Positions 12,194 through 24,901 of a stretch of DNA of 53,068 nucleotides are shown piece by piece. The first letter of the stretch is position 1. Each line of letters opens with the position of its first letter. The translations under genes and the position numbers were made by a program. The notes below the pieces were generated by a model. The model did no database searches, was not told the origin of the DNA, and saw only the letters and a list, made by a program, of their open reading frames with translations. The stretch covers positions 8,659-61,726 of the forward strand of contig NW_014577333.1 in assembly GCF_000485595.1 (NCBI RefSeq). The letters run 5' to 3'. The DNA comes from Priapulus caudatus. Lineage: Eukaryota > Priapulida > Priapulimorpha > Priapulimorphida > Priapulidae.

Positions 12194-13131
12194 CTTCACC
12201 CGCGTTACATTAACTTGACTGTTATCTTATCTGTTTGATTGCTATAAATTGCAAAGCTTACATAGTAACTCCAATTGTACGCTTTAACTGGACCATGGTA
12301 CAAGTTTGTTCTAAATTTTGAGACATCAGTTTGTATATTATCCTCTTGTTATGTCCGTTAGACGACTTACAGTATCATATAAGCACTTCTTGTCCTATAT
12401 ACTCGTGGACGTGAATGCCCAATCTCTATACGTTTGTTATTTTATCGTAGCGCGCTTTCTATAGACGCGCACTTACAATATAGATCAAGTTACATGGCGC
12501 TGTAGACTTTGCTAGCTCTGAGCTTCTATTAGTTTCTGTTCGGATAACATTTTTCAGGTCGCGCTTAACTTACATGTTTGTATTCAGACACACACTGGGG
12601 CGGTTACTGATCCTTATATACGGAATCGCCATGGTTATGTTCTCATATATAAGCCCGCCTGGGATCGACGGTTAAAGTTCAATACAATCGACCAAAATTC
12701 CTTACAAACTGTAAAGAGCAGTTTGCATGCAACATCCATGCGTAACTATGTACAAAATGTTGAGGTCACGAATACACTGCAATCTCAATGTATATTTCAA
12801 ATGGCAACATCTTGTCCCTGTTTGTAGTATACATTACTAAGTAGTTTGACCTGCAAATGTATAGCTGCGAGCTGATATACATTTCACTGCACGCGTCGCC
12901 TACTCCTCCGCGAACATGAACCAATAACAGGCAGTTATTTCTATAAAATGGTCCTGGTTGCCTGCTCTCTACGCTTAATCCCCGACTTACACAGAGTGGG
13001 TGGCTATATAACACAACTCTACTTATATGTCCATCGCGATAAATAGTCCTCTTGTCTTGTCTCTTCTGGCCCTCTTGGCTACGTCTATCTATATTTTACA
13101 TCATATAGAGGTCGCGCCGAATAGCGCAGAG

Positions 13132-13389
13132 CTAGGCCATGTCGACGACTTTTTCCGGGAGCATGTAACCGAGCCAGTAGGCAACATTAAACAGGGCGAA
13201 CCCTGCCGGGAAGAGAATCCTGGCGACGACGTCTATTCGCTTGGCTCGGTCCTTGTAGTGGGAGAGGAACGACGTGTAGCATCCTCGTTTCCTCTTACGG
13301 CGCGGCTCAATGTGTATGTCGTGCGTCTCGTAACCTTTCCACGATCGCTTGCGAAACGGGGTCGTATCGCTATTGTTGAACAACGGCTT
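13132..13389 (-). CDS. GluCl: GluCl terminal exon with M4 (residues 305-389)
   Basis: Acceptor CTTGTCGCTTTCCAG, phase 0, 86 codons including stop. Encodes the rest of the basic M3-M4 loop ([11 protein letters not shown]), then [20 protein letters not shown] and [10 protein letters not shown], the classic M4 of anionic Cys-loop receptors, and a short extracellular tail. A longer open frame on the + strand (13027-13515) is an antisense shadow. Confidence 0.96.
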   Translation of the reverse strand, partial: KPLFNNSDTTPFRKRSWKGYETHDIHIEPRRKRKRGCYTSFLSHYKDRAKRIDVVARILFPAGFALFNVAYWLGYMLPEKVVDMA

Positions 13390-15224
13390 CTGGAAAGCGA
13401 CAAGAAAACATACTCAGCTGATGTCATTCGATTCCTTCCCGTAGTTGCACTTTCCGCGTACGTGAAGTCGGGAGCAAGTTCGAATTCTGATCCGCCGAGT
13501 GTCGAACGACTTTAGCTATTTATGTTACGTATGACAACAGCTCGTTGCCGTAGTGAGAAAAAAACAGTGGTCGTGCAGATTAGTGATTTACCACGACATA
13601 ATTTATTATTTTAAACCGTTGTGGGCGACGGTTGTGACGTTGACGACAGTTTTGTCATCGCAAAAATTATATATATATAGGATAATAACCAAGGAACACC
13701 GAAACAGACCTCCTGGGTTGAGAAATCTCATGTAATGTCGCTATGCCTTAACATCACTTGAGCGTCACATCTGACAATTACTGGTCTTATCGTTGTAAAC
13801 GTACGCCACCGTAATTGAACTGGTATCAATCAAAAATAACGAATGTAATCCGTAATAACCAATGATCAAATATGGCGGGCTCGCGTAGTATTTTGGTTAG
13901 TTTCGATATTAAGAAAATCACTGCCGCGAATAAAAGTATTTCTCCAACATTTTAATATCTCAAAAATTATCTGAAACGTTTTTACATAATTTTACGCAAT
14001 TTTCCACGACCAGCTTAAGTGCACTTACTCGTAATTCCTAATATCTAAGTATTATTATCGATGGCTGGTTATCTCACGGAAACCTATGTTGAACCAAATA
14101 TTAAGTAGATCCTAGAGAAAAGCTTTTTGCGTTGACTAGTAATTTATGTCTATTTAATCAATGTAATGGAATATGCTGTATTTAAACTGAAGTTGACATG
14201 TCCTTTATATTAAATGTTTTGCGTGTTCTTTTTACCGATGTTTAGATCTCACAAATGTTACATCAAAGAGCATAATAGGCCCGTTGCTATGCTCTCTGCA
14301 AAAGATATAACAGGTGATGCGCGTAGCTCAACGCACACTTGTTTGTAAAATAAAGTTAGGATTAACCATATTCTAGCAAGGGCATTAAGATAATCGGCAC
14401 GCGATGTAATTCAAAGGTTAAGGAGCTAACCGGATAACCGCCTTTGACGTTTGAAGAACATTAAATTTTTGTGCGAAAAATGTCCAAGATGGGACAAAGT
14501 CTTTCTATCATTTCAGAAACACGATAATTTCTATTTCAACCTTTAGAAGTTCATGCAACATCACATGCTTTTGATAACCTGATATAATTATGCAAAACCA
14601 TCCTTTCCGCTTAATATTTGATCGATTTAATTAACCGAAGTTAATGTTTTCCTAAATCAAATTCGACTAAAAATCGCGATTGTTCAGCAAAGGTAGAGAG
14701 CGAGAGAGTTGTTACCATCACCATTTGTGTGCCACACCCATCTTCCATAAGGTCGAGTGTTAGCTGCTCTTGCCGTTCCCTGTCCTTCTTAAGCTGTTCT
14801 TTACTGTCTCGTCTTGCTGCATAGTTTACCAGAGCAAACTCTAAGAGGGCTCCGAAGATAAACGTTAGGCTCACGCCGATCCACACGTCGATGGCCTTTG
14901 TGTAGGACACCGGTGGCAGCTTAGAGTTAATGCCGGAAGCCTGCGTGGCCATGGTGAGCAGCGTGGTGACGCCTAGAGACACACGGGCCGGTACCGCCTC
15001 CTTGTCCAGCCAGAAGGAAACCCAGGATACAATCACCAACATGTAGCTTGGTATGTATAGCTGCAGCAGGTAGTAACTGAACTGTCTCTTCAACTTTAGC
15101 GTCACGCGCAGACAGCTGTATTGACCTGAAAGAAGTAGACAGAAAACACGATGCATAAAATAAAAGGTGGGGCTACCGTGAGATGGAACATTGGCATAAT
15201 ATGTACACAAATGAAGAAAGATGG

Positions 15225-15292
<68 letters not shown>

Positions 15293-15316
15293 CACGTTGT
15301 GCTACACACATGCACA

Positions 15317-15348
<32 letters not shown>

Positions 15349-16334
15349 CACAGTATCCTTATAAGTCTCAGATAACTTCTCCGCGCGGTCATTTTTTAAA
15401 AATTTAACCGGTTTATACACCTGACAATGGCCGAAACAACACGTAGTATGGCTTATCATATTAATTCTTGTTAATTAATTTAAGTTCTATTATTTATTGC
15501 TAAGCAAACAACATTAATAACTAAGAAACAAACACTAAAGTAATTAATAATAATTATTAGAATAAAATAAATAATGATAAATATTCTTTTTTGTTTGGCT
15601 CACACTAAACCGTTATAGCTTTTAAATACATCATTTGTATGCTAGTGCTTGTAAGCTCAAAATATTAATATATTTAAGCAGATTAGTGCGAAAATTTTAG
15701 CATCAGTTATGTATATGAGGGTGCGCAACTCTAGCGCGTGTACGCCTACAGGCCAAAGTCTATGGTGTTTACACAGATTTCCAGAATAGTCAACTGTGTA
15801 AGGCTGCTTCCATAGCTAGCATGGAGAGGCTGCCGAGATATAAAAATAATTATTGAAGTCGATTACGACCACCCTGCAAAATCCCATTAGTAAATCAATT
15901 TTTGCATCCTACTTTTAAACCATTGTGGTGCTATAAGCTCTGGTCGTTGCGCAAATCTCACATTGGATATAAAAATATTGATAACTTGAAGCCATGTTTA
16001 CATTTATGAGCCAGGCAGGCCAACGAGGCGCGACTCAGATTCACGAGAGCTTGCACGCAAACATTACATTGATGAGCGCCGGGTAGCGTGCACGAGAGAC
16101 AGATAATTTTGGAAGCATCTTGTGGTAACGAAAAACTACGTTCGTTCTTCACGATTTCTCACGATTTCCGTCCGTGATGTTGAGCCGCGCATATACGCTG
16201 TTGCTTCAGTTCATTTCATAATCTATATATCCACGTAATCATATACACCGATCATGTCTCGTTCTGCAACCAAAATGGATCAATGTGGCCATCCATCATA
16301 CTAATTAGATTCGGGGAGGGTAAAGTAGATCTAT

Positions 16335-16381
<47 letters not shown>

Positions 16382-16451
16382 ATATATATTATATCAAGAG
16401 ACTAATAAACACCTTATTTATTAGCTCTTGATTATATTATTATATATATAT

Positions 16452-16482
<31 letters not shown>

Positions 16483-19400
16483 AAGTCTAAGGTATAGAAT
16501 AAGGAGTGTTTAAAATTAATTGACGCAGCTTCGAGATTACATCTCTTTATCAGGTCAGCAGACATTGGAATCCAAATCAATAATCAACAAATACAATGCG
16601 TAATCAAAAATGAATGATTCACACAATTCGTCGCTTTGCCATGAATACGGACGACAAAAAACACGCCATATATATACACGCACAAAAACACGATGCCATT
16701 AAATAAAAAGTGGGGGGCCGGGGGGGGAAACCCGGTTTGAGATTGCCGAAAACATTGGCCATAATTATTGTACACAATATGAAGAAAGATGGATACACAC
16801 ACACACACACACACACACACATCACACACACACACCACCACACACACACACACACACACACACGCACCCCTCCCCACACACGACACTTTGTATAAAAAAA
16901 GAAAGAGATATGCAGCTCAAAAACTGGATTTTAACACAAAAGCTTCCAATATGATTGATGTTTTACACGCCTGGGTTATAATCAATCTGATCTATCTAAA
17001 TGTAAATTAAAAAAGATACTTCCCTTAAATTCGGCGCGTCGTTAATAACCCCTAGAAAAGACGGCCGTGAATAAGACGTCAGACAGATATCCATTGGTTT
17101 TAACATATCACTCTTCAATCCTGCACATCAAAAGTTTGTATATTTGATAATTATAATATTCTTCAAAACGATCCAATCACATAACATCTTTTCAAACCCA
17201 CCTTTATGCTGTATACAGACGTGATACCAACTCTCCGCGACACTCTTGTTTCAAGCACACGTTTACAACTCTGACACCCGTGATGCAACCTGGCTCATAC
17301 CCGTGTTGTCGGAAACATTTGCAGTACGTTGCAATTTTTATCACGAAAGGTCTGTGGTTCATAGGGCCCGTCGCGCGGCAAATTGATAGTGCGGGATTCA
17401 TTTACATGCGTGTCGGACGAACCTCATTTACGCCATTGGAATGCCGTCTTAAATGCCTAAATTTACATATAGGCCTATTGGCGAAAACAAAACGCCGCCT
17501 GTCGGATAGGCTTATGTTGAACACCTAGATCTATTCGCCTCAATTTGCATGGTTTTGCCGGTTGCTGACCATTTTTAAAGGGATAGTAGGGACTCTTAGG
17601 ATTTTACTGCATACAAACTGTACTTTTGTTATAACAATCGTCTATACCCAGCTTGTATTTGTTACCAGATACCTAATTTAATGTTATAATTAAATTCCAC
17701 TCAACGCTACGCAAATTTGAATGGCGCCATGACACCCGCGGACCGTGCTGCCACCACCGAAAAAGTTGCGTATTTTGACAATTTATTTTCACGTTACAGG
17801 CACCGAGGGCTAATCACAAAAGTGCATTATAGTGGATACCTAAATGCTATTTAATCGAAACAATATTCATTTTAGCAGGCAGAATTTAATCCGATATTAT
17901 AATGAAACTATATGTCGTTTATAAGATATTACAATCCTTTTGCTTTTAAATTAATAAATAGACAAAACACCCTCGCGTCTGTAGCCCTACATGCCTGAAA
18001 AGTGGTTTTGCGCAAACTCATCAGGATCGTGCCGCTTTGAGTGGCCGCCACGCCGTCGTTGTAATCAAAACTGTAGGCGTTGTTTTTTAAAACATTTTTT
18101 ATAATCATTTCTTAATGGTGATTGCAACATGAAACTTTTTATAGTAGCGTATTATAAACCATAAATTAAACTGATAAAATAACGCTAGAACCTTAGAGTA
18201 AACTCTCCTTTAACCACCGGAATCACCACATTGATACTTGCGTGTGTGTGTGCTGCCAACGACACCATGATTAGCAATAGCTCACGTCGACACATGACTG
18301 AGCAGAAATAATTCTGCGGGGTTGCCACGTTGTTTAAATCAAGGCGGCTATGAACGTAACTTTAATTACGTTGTGATTTTTGAGTTCCATTGCTCGGTGG
18401 TGTGTGTGTTGTGTGTTGTGTGTGTGGTGGCTGTGTGTGGTGTGTGTGTGTGTGTGTGTGTTTGTCGTGTGTGCTGTGCTTGTGTGTGTGTGTGTGTGTT
18501 GTTTGTGTGTGATGTGTGGGTGTGGTGTGTGGTGTGTGTGTGTTGTGTCGTGTGTGTGTGTGTCTCTCTGTCGTGTCGTCGCATTTTTTGTGCGTGTATT
18601 ATATGTGCGTGCTGCTTTTGCTCGTTCGTATCATCGGCAACGCGCGAATTGTGCTGAATCATTTCATTTTGATTATCTATTAGCCCATTGTAATTTGTTT
18701 TTGATTATTTGATTCTTTTCCAAGCTGCTGCTTGACCTGATGAGAGATGTAATTCGCGACAAGTCGTCACATTAAATTTTTAAACACCTTATTCTATACC
18801 CTTCTCCCCACCCCTCCCCCGACTCTACCCCACTTTCCGATTCGTCTCCCATCCCATATCCTCCCTCCTTCCCTCTCTCCCCGTTCTGCATCCTCCCCAT
18901 CTTTACCTTTCCCCCCTTCCGTCCTTCCGGCGCCCTACCGCTCCTCTCCCCCTCCCTTCATTCCCTCCCTCCCCTCCCCCCTCCATGCTTCCTATTCCGT
19001 CCCCCCCTCTACGTTCGTCGTATCGCCTTTACCTCCCTCTTCTCTCCCTCCCACTTTCCCCCAGCCTTCTCTGCCCCCCCCCTGTCTCTTAACTTTGTTT
19101 TTATCTACACGCGGTCGTTTCGTGTGTGGACTTTACTTCTATTATATTATATTCTATTAGTATGCGCTAACGGCGCGCGTAATTTCACGTATCTCCTCCG
19201 AAACCGCCGTAAGGAATTGTGCCCATTTTCCTCTATACTGGGGGTTTTCCAACGTGGCGAAGACGACTAAGCTATGTCACTAGCCCTATATTTTCCCATG
19301 ACACGTTTTTACTAAAGCAACATTTCACATAACGGACAACAACATTTCAGCAGGTTTCCCTTGCACCCCGGCAGTTAGATGCATATATGATATGACTACT

Positions 19401-22400
19401 AGGCCACTTAGGATATGATACTAGGCACTTAAAAAAAAAAAAAACCCTTAAACGCTAACCCTAACCCTAACCCTAACCTAAAAAAAAAAAAAATAAATAA
19501 ATTTATAAGCTGTAGTAGTCATGATCATAATCGGCATCTTTCTGCCTGTTTGCGTTTCCCTTCGCCAGGTCGCCATTGGTGATCTCGGTAGTCCTGCCAA
19601 TCTCTAGATTGATGTGCTGGCGCCCATTTTGCTGTGCAAATCTAAGCAGACAACACAGGCGAATCGGCACACAGGCCAGCATAAATCTTAAAATAACTTA
19701 CTCATAATATTCGTTATTAAGTGTAATTAATTGTGCCATTCAATGATGATCATGTGAGCTTTCCATTGCGTGAGTGAGTAGATAGTCATACGGGGTTTTC
19801 ATGTTCAAGTGCGTGAGAATGGAGTTGGTTACGCCGTATTCATAATCATGGACGTTGGTATGCATGTAGCGCCTACCTTGTTGTACTGTTAACTGTATGT
19901 TGTAGATGTAGGCGCCTACGGGCTACGTTATGTGAAAGTAGCATTGAGATGTTGTGACTGTAAACTCGGTGCTTACGCTATGTGACTGTGTAGACTGGAG
20001 ATGTAAACACGCCAGTATGACCTGCCATACCTCCTAAGACCGAATAATTCTGTCCCAGATAACGTTTTAGATTTTGCGGGCAATAACCCACACAAAATAC
20101 ACTGCGTATGTGACATGTAGCCTGGAAGCAGCTTGCAGAATGTGCGATAATGAGACTGTAGGTTGAAATGTGTGTAGGTGACTGTAGATTTGAGGGATGT
20201 GCGTATGTGCACTGCATAGATTGAGATGTGCGTATGCTGACTGTTACATTGGGAGATGTGCGTTATGTTACTGCTGATGCAGATTTGCGTATGTGGACTG
20301 TAGATTGAGATGTGCGTTATGTGACTCAGACCTGTAGCATCGAGAATGCTACGTACGCTGAAACTAAACTGAGCATGTAACATAGTTACGTGTGACTGTA
20401 GACTGATATACATATGTGGAAGTGTAAACAAGCCGAATGCACGTTTATTGCGTTCGTTATATTATTAATTAGCTCCTGACTTTGCATTGAAGAAACTAGT
20501 GTGTCCTTGCGTCATTTCTTATAATATTGATGCACTTCTTTTCTTCTGTGTTCCGACATTTAGTTCTGCACGCGCACCAAAACTGTTTAGGCCTACTACG
20601 CGTACATAATATTTCTACATGACGTATGTTGACTGTACGACTTGCAGATGTAGCGTATGCTGCACTCCAGCACTGTAGACCGAGATGTACGATTACGTGA
20701 CATAAAAACTGAGATGTTACATGTACGTGTGACTTGTATGACTGATATACATATGGGTGGTGGTGAAGTGATAACAAAGGAATGCACGTTTATTGGTTCT
20801 TATATTATAATTAGCTCCTGACTTTGCATTGAAGAAAATAGTGTGTCCTGCCGGTCATCTTATAATATCGATGCACTTCTTTCTGCTGTGTACCGACATT
20901 TAGGTCTGCACGTAGCACCAAAACTGTTTTTAGGCCTACGTACGGTAATAATATTATTACATAATTGATAATATAAAGTTCATAACGAAAACTACAACCA
21001 GGGCAGACAAACGCCAATTCTCGCATTAATGAAAAACGCAGGCCCAATTAACTAGCCATGGAATTCCTTCACTCCATCACCCTACTGGCGCTTGAGCAGG
21101 GTCTATGATCCCCCGGAGTACTGGCCGGAGGATACCCTGCGGTACGGTCCGGATATACCGGAACGGCTTACCTGCGTACATATCTAATATGCCGGACCGG
21201 TACCTCGCCTACTCCACTAACGAGCTCTAGGAAAGTTCGCCTACGCCTACTCCCTACCCTTAACCCTAACCCTAACCCTAATCCTAACCCTAACCTAACC
21301 CGTAATCCTAACCTATAACCATATCAAATAGTGACAGGGTACGTTCCGGCTGTACCCTGGGGACATCAGAACCCTTGAGCCTACTGGCATGCCTCCACAC
21401 CGCCCCTCATTTTAAAACCAGGAGCAATAATTCATGCTATTACGCAACCTTAGATATCACTAAAGGACTCGATACAACGGCCACCAGACTTAAACATTAG
21501 GAACCCCACGACTATATTTCTAGATGCCGTAATCCTTCACTGGAGCCATGTCTCACAAAGAGTTCTCATCCCGCGTGATTAACTTGCCTCCACCGACCGC
21601 AAAACCTTCCCTTCACACTACAGCTGGATTCAATTTCAATCAGCTTGCCTACTCTATGACTAATAAACAAGTCCCGGGCAAAAACTTTCGGACAAACCTC
21701 GGACTCATATACCTCCAGCCCTGTGTTCTCCCACAGCCAAGCCATATGTTGCCTTTTCCGTAGCCAGCGGTACTCCAAACATCCACATCAAATGTGGCGA
21801 ACAAACATTCATTCACAATGGCTTTTTCAACAACAGGACTTCCACGCCGAATGTCATCTACAAGAAATCTTTTTAAACGACTAAGGTAGCCACCACCCCC
21901 ATAACGACCACTTCTAATATCAATCTATTTACTACTGTAACCCTGTTTAAATTTTGCCTGTTTTCATCGAGCTAACTGAAGAGATAGGTTCTTTATTTAG
22001 CTGGCTGTTTCAATTTTGCGTGTTTTTATGCGTAGATAAACTGAAGGGATGTCTCAGGTCCGCAAAATTAAAGGGGTAAAATTTTAAGATCTTTAGGAAT
22101 TTTACCAGAACCGCCCAAAAAAAAACCAGGCCGCAAATATTACCGGTTTACAATATGCACAGTCGACTTTGGCCAAACATTCACTCCGGTGCGGAGAGCA
22201 CTGGGGTATTCTAGTATATATATATATATTAATATATATATATATATATAATATATATATATTATATTTAAATTGTAGTCGCATTAGATAAATTTTAAGG
22301 ACAAGACAATCACTTTAGCTTGTCTTACTCCGAGTTTCACGCTTACGGCCGATCATCAGACAAACTTTAATGAGAATAAATTTCCGTGATATACATTCCA

Positions 22401-24856
22401 TAACCATATAAACATGAATGCGCTCGCTATTGTTTTAGTTATCTATTGTTATGTAGCTCTATAGCTCTAGTAACTATAGCCCGCGTACGGTTGCCTGCGG
22501 CAACAATAGCGCCATTCATGTTTATATAGGTTATGGAATGTATACAAGGTTTATTCTTCATTAAAGTTCGTCTGATAATCGCGTAAAGGCCGTCGCACAC
22601 CAGCCGATTTTTCACGCGATTTGATCGGCCCGATAAAAATCAGCCGATATCGGATAGGTGTGCGCGTTCATTTGTAGACGATTTTACTTACGATTATTTT
22701 TATCGGGTTATCGTTCCAAATCAAACATGTTTGATTTTGAACCGATTATTTTGAAGCGATTTTGTGTAATCCGACAAGATTTTGTGGTGAGCGCGTGAAC
22801 TCAGAAAAATCCTCTACGATAAATATTGAACAGCCAATAGCTGAACGTGGCCGTGTCACATGACATTCAAAATGGCGCCTACCATAGACAAAGCGTGGAC
22901 GAACGAAATTGAGGGAGATTTAAATAATCAATTTTATCGTAGGTGTGCGGGTGTTTATCGGAAGGCGTCGCGATGAGCCGATTTTACAAACGATGAAGAG
23001 ATTTTTTAATCGGACCGATTTTTGGGTAGGTGTGCGACGGCCTTAAGCGTGAAACTCAGAGTAACAGCTAAAAGTGATGTAGGCCTATTGTCTTTAATTT
23101 ATCTACAGACTACAATTTATTACGCTTTGCAAATTAATGCATCGAGCACTCTACCGACAGTATAGACTCAAGCATCCAGACTTATATATATATATATATA
23201 TATATAATATTGTGCATGCACAATTTTAAAACGTATCTTGATCTGTTGAGCATCATCCCATAATACATCTCGGTACACTATCACGGATGTCGATTACATA
23301 ACATCAATAAATGGTACAAGTAATAAAAAGAACCAGACCCAAACCAAAGTAAAAGTATGGATAGTGTAGCATACTAACCTCAAACCAAAGTAAAGTAGGG
23401 TACTTGCTCAGCGCTATTTTCGGTAGCGAGATTCTGGTGGTGGATATAGAATATAACAATGCTAAGAACGCCCGTATATTAAATGTACCTGTATTTGTTG
23501 TGCTTGAGCAATACGAAGTTGAGATGTCCTTCAACTCAAAGCTTGGAAGTTCGACAATAGGTTTTCGTTGAACCGGATTATCTGCCTTCCAGATAAAGAC
23601 GATGTCGTCGGTAGTGTAGCCGTCTGAAAGCAAACATCTCCGTCATCCTTCTTCAAAACAGTGATAAGTGCTGGGGACTCTGCTAAATCTTAATTAACAG
23701 ACTGCGGCATCGTCGCTAGGTCCTCACGTCATTACGTAATACTCGTCACCTCGCCAGTGGTACCTCTTGAATACTAATGCATTATTTTCGAGGATGAATT
23801 TTAATTGTGCTCTTTTTTCGTCCTTAGAAGAAAAGCGCTCTCGTTAAGCCAATATTGCTATCGATTGTTTTTCGGTGGGTGAAAGCTGCGAATTAGCAGA
23901 AAACGGCAATCAGCGGAATCATAGCAATCAAGGGGAAGGCATCGCGAGCGCAAGGGCGCGCGCGTGTATATATAGACACGCGAGTAATCGCCTCGCTCTA
24001 TGGCCGCCTCTGTTTTCTAGCGCATATCGACCAGCGATTATTAACTACCTTGCACGCTTCCTGCTCACTACGAGACGTTCGCCATGTGGTAATTAGGACT
24101 TTAATTTACAAAATTATACGGTTTGCCCCTGCGCGTACGTGTGTGCAGTAGGGCCTACCTCCCGGCGACAGCCCACGTCTTCTCCATAGTGATGACCTGA
24201 CACCGTGCACTCGGTTACGTATACGACTACGAGATATAGGACCAAACGGCTCTTCCCGGGACCAAGTATACATGGTTGCCTGTACCCGCGTGCCATTTCG
24301 TGACGTACACGTAGTCTGCGACGTAGTTTTAATACTGCGATGTAGCTGCGATGTCGACGCGAGTGATAAATTGTTTGACGAAATTTAGTTGAAAAGTCAC
24401 CGGATGGAAAATTGGTCGACAGAAATTCAGTTAAGAGGGTGCGCGTTCTTCAAACATGCGTTACGCTCCCAACGCATTTATGTTAATTACGCGTATTTAT
24501 TATGCGGATGCGCGAACGGCGTATTATCTAGTTGTAATAATTTATCATCGCGTTTGTATCTTAGAGCGCTATTTTTCACAGGAATCGAGAGAGAACGGAT
24601 ACGGCGATACTGAAGAAATACCACAGTATTTCAACTATAACATACATACTTACAGCTCGCCATCTCTAAAACGCAAAACTGGTTGTCGAGTGGGTAATAG
24701 TGGAGCTTCATCGGGCAAGACAGCACTAATGATATCCTGCAATGAAACCCGTATCTAAATGTTATTAAAGAAAAAAGTTACAAGAAAAATTCAATGCAAA
24801 TCTAATTCGTGCGTCACGTTATCATGATAGAAAACAGCAAACAGCTGTTATTTCTC

Positions 24857-24901
<45 letters not shown>

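Larger units (their letters stand above)
7227..13131. other. Intergenic region between the convergent LINS1 and chloride channel genes
   Basis: About 5.9 kb, AT-rich, no recognised gene. It contains the LINS1 3' UTR at its left end, a CAGA-type microsatellite (about 9890-9965), a perfect 26-bp palindrome (11065-11090), an AT microsatellite (11796-11827) and a 61-bp tandem duplication (12072-12193). The open frames present are short, with no domain or splice support. The 3' UTR of the channel should lie immediately left of 13132, but no clear poly(A) signal was identified for it. Confidence 0.6.
22269..23119. mobile_element. Inverted-repeat (foldback) element with hammerhead cores, interrupted by a MITE
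   Basis: The left arm (22269-22434) and right arm (22500-23119, minus the 457-bp insert) are inverted copies of about 163 bp. Shared blocks are AAATTGTAGTC at the outer ends, GTGAAACTC, TTAAAGTT and GGTTATGGAATGTAT, ending at CAATAGCG inside. The spacer of about 65 bp is unrelated. Each arm contains a hammerhead-like core. The arrangement resembles inverted terminal repeats of Penelope-like elements, but no reverse transcriptase is present, so that is an inference. Confidence 0.75.
15126..23488 (-). other. GluCl intron, 8.4 kb, repeat-rich
   Basis: No exon was recognised. It holds CA/CGCA microsatellites, a duplicated CA-tailed repeat, AT arrays, a hammerhead-like repeat pair, a TTAA MITE, a pyrimidine tract, telomere-like repeats, a degenerate 26-bp tandem array and the nested foldback element at 22.3-23.1 kb, each listed separately. 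Short frames at 21548-21763 (+) and 21566-21778 (-) overlap each other and have no family resemblance. Confidence 0.7.

Noticed and set aside
13027-13515. 162-codon + strand frame beginning with an apparent signal peptide
   Set aside because: It is antisense to the GluCl M4 exon, whose splice site, M4 helix and stop are unambiguous. The frame's hydrophobic start lies in the 3' UTR.
14641-15459. Single 272-codon - strand frame spanning the M1-M3 exon
   Set aside because: Its N-terminal part translates the CA/CGCA microsatellite in the intron and its last part runs past the splice donor. Only 14722-15125 is exon.
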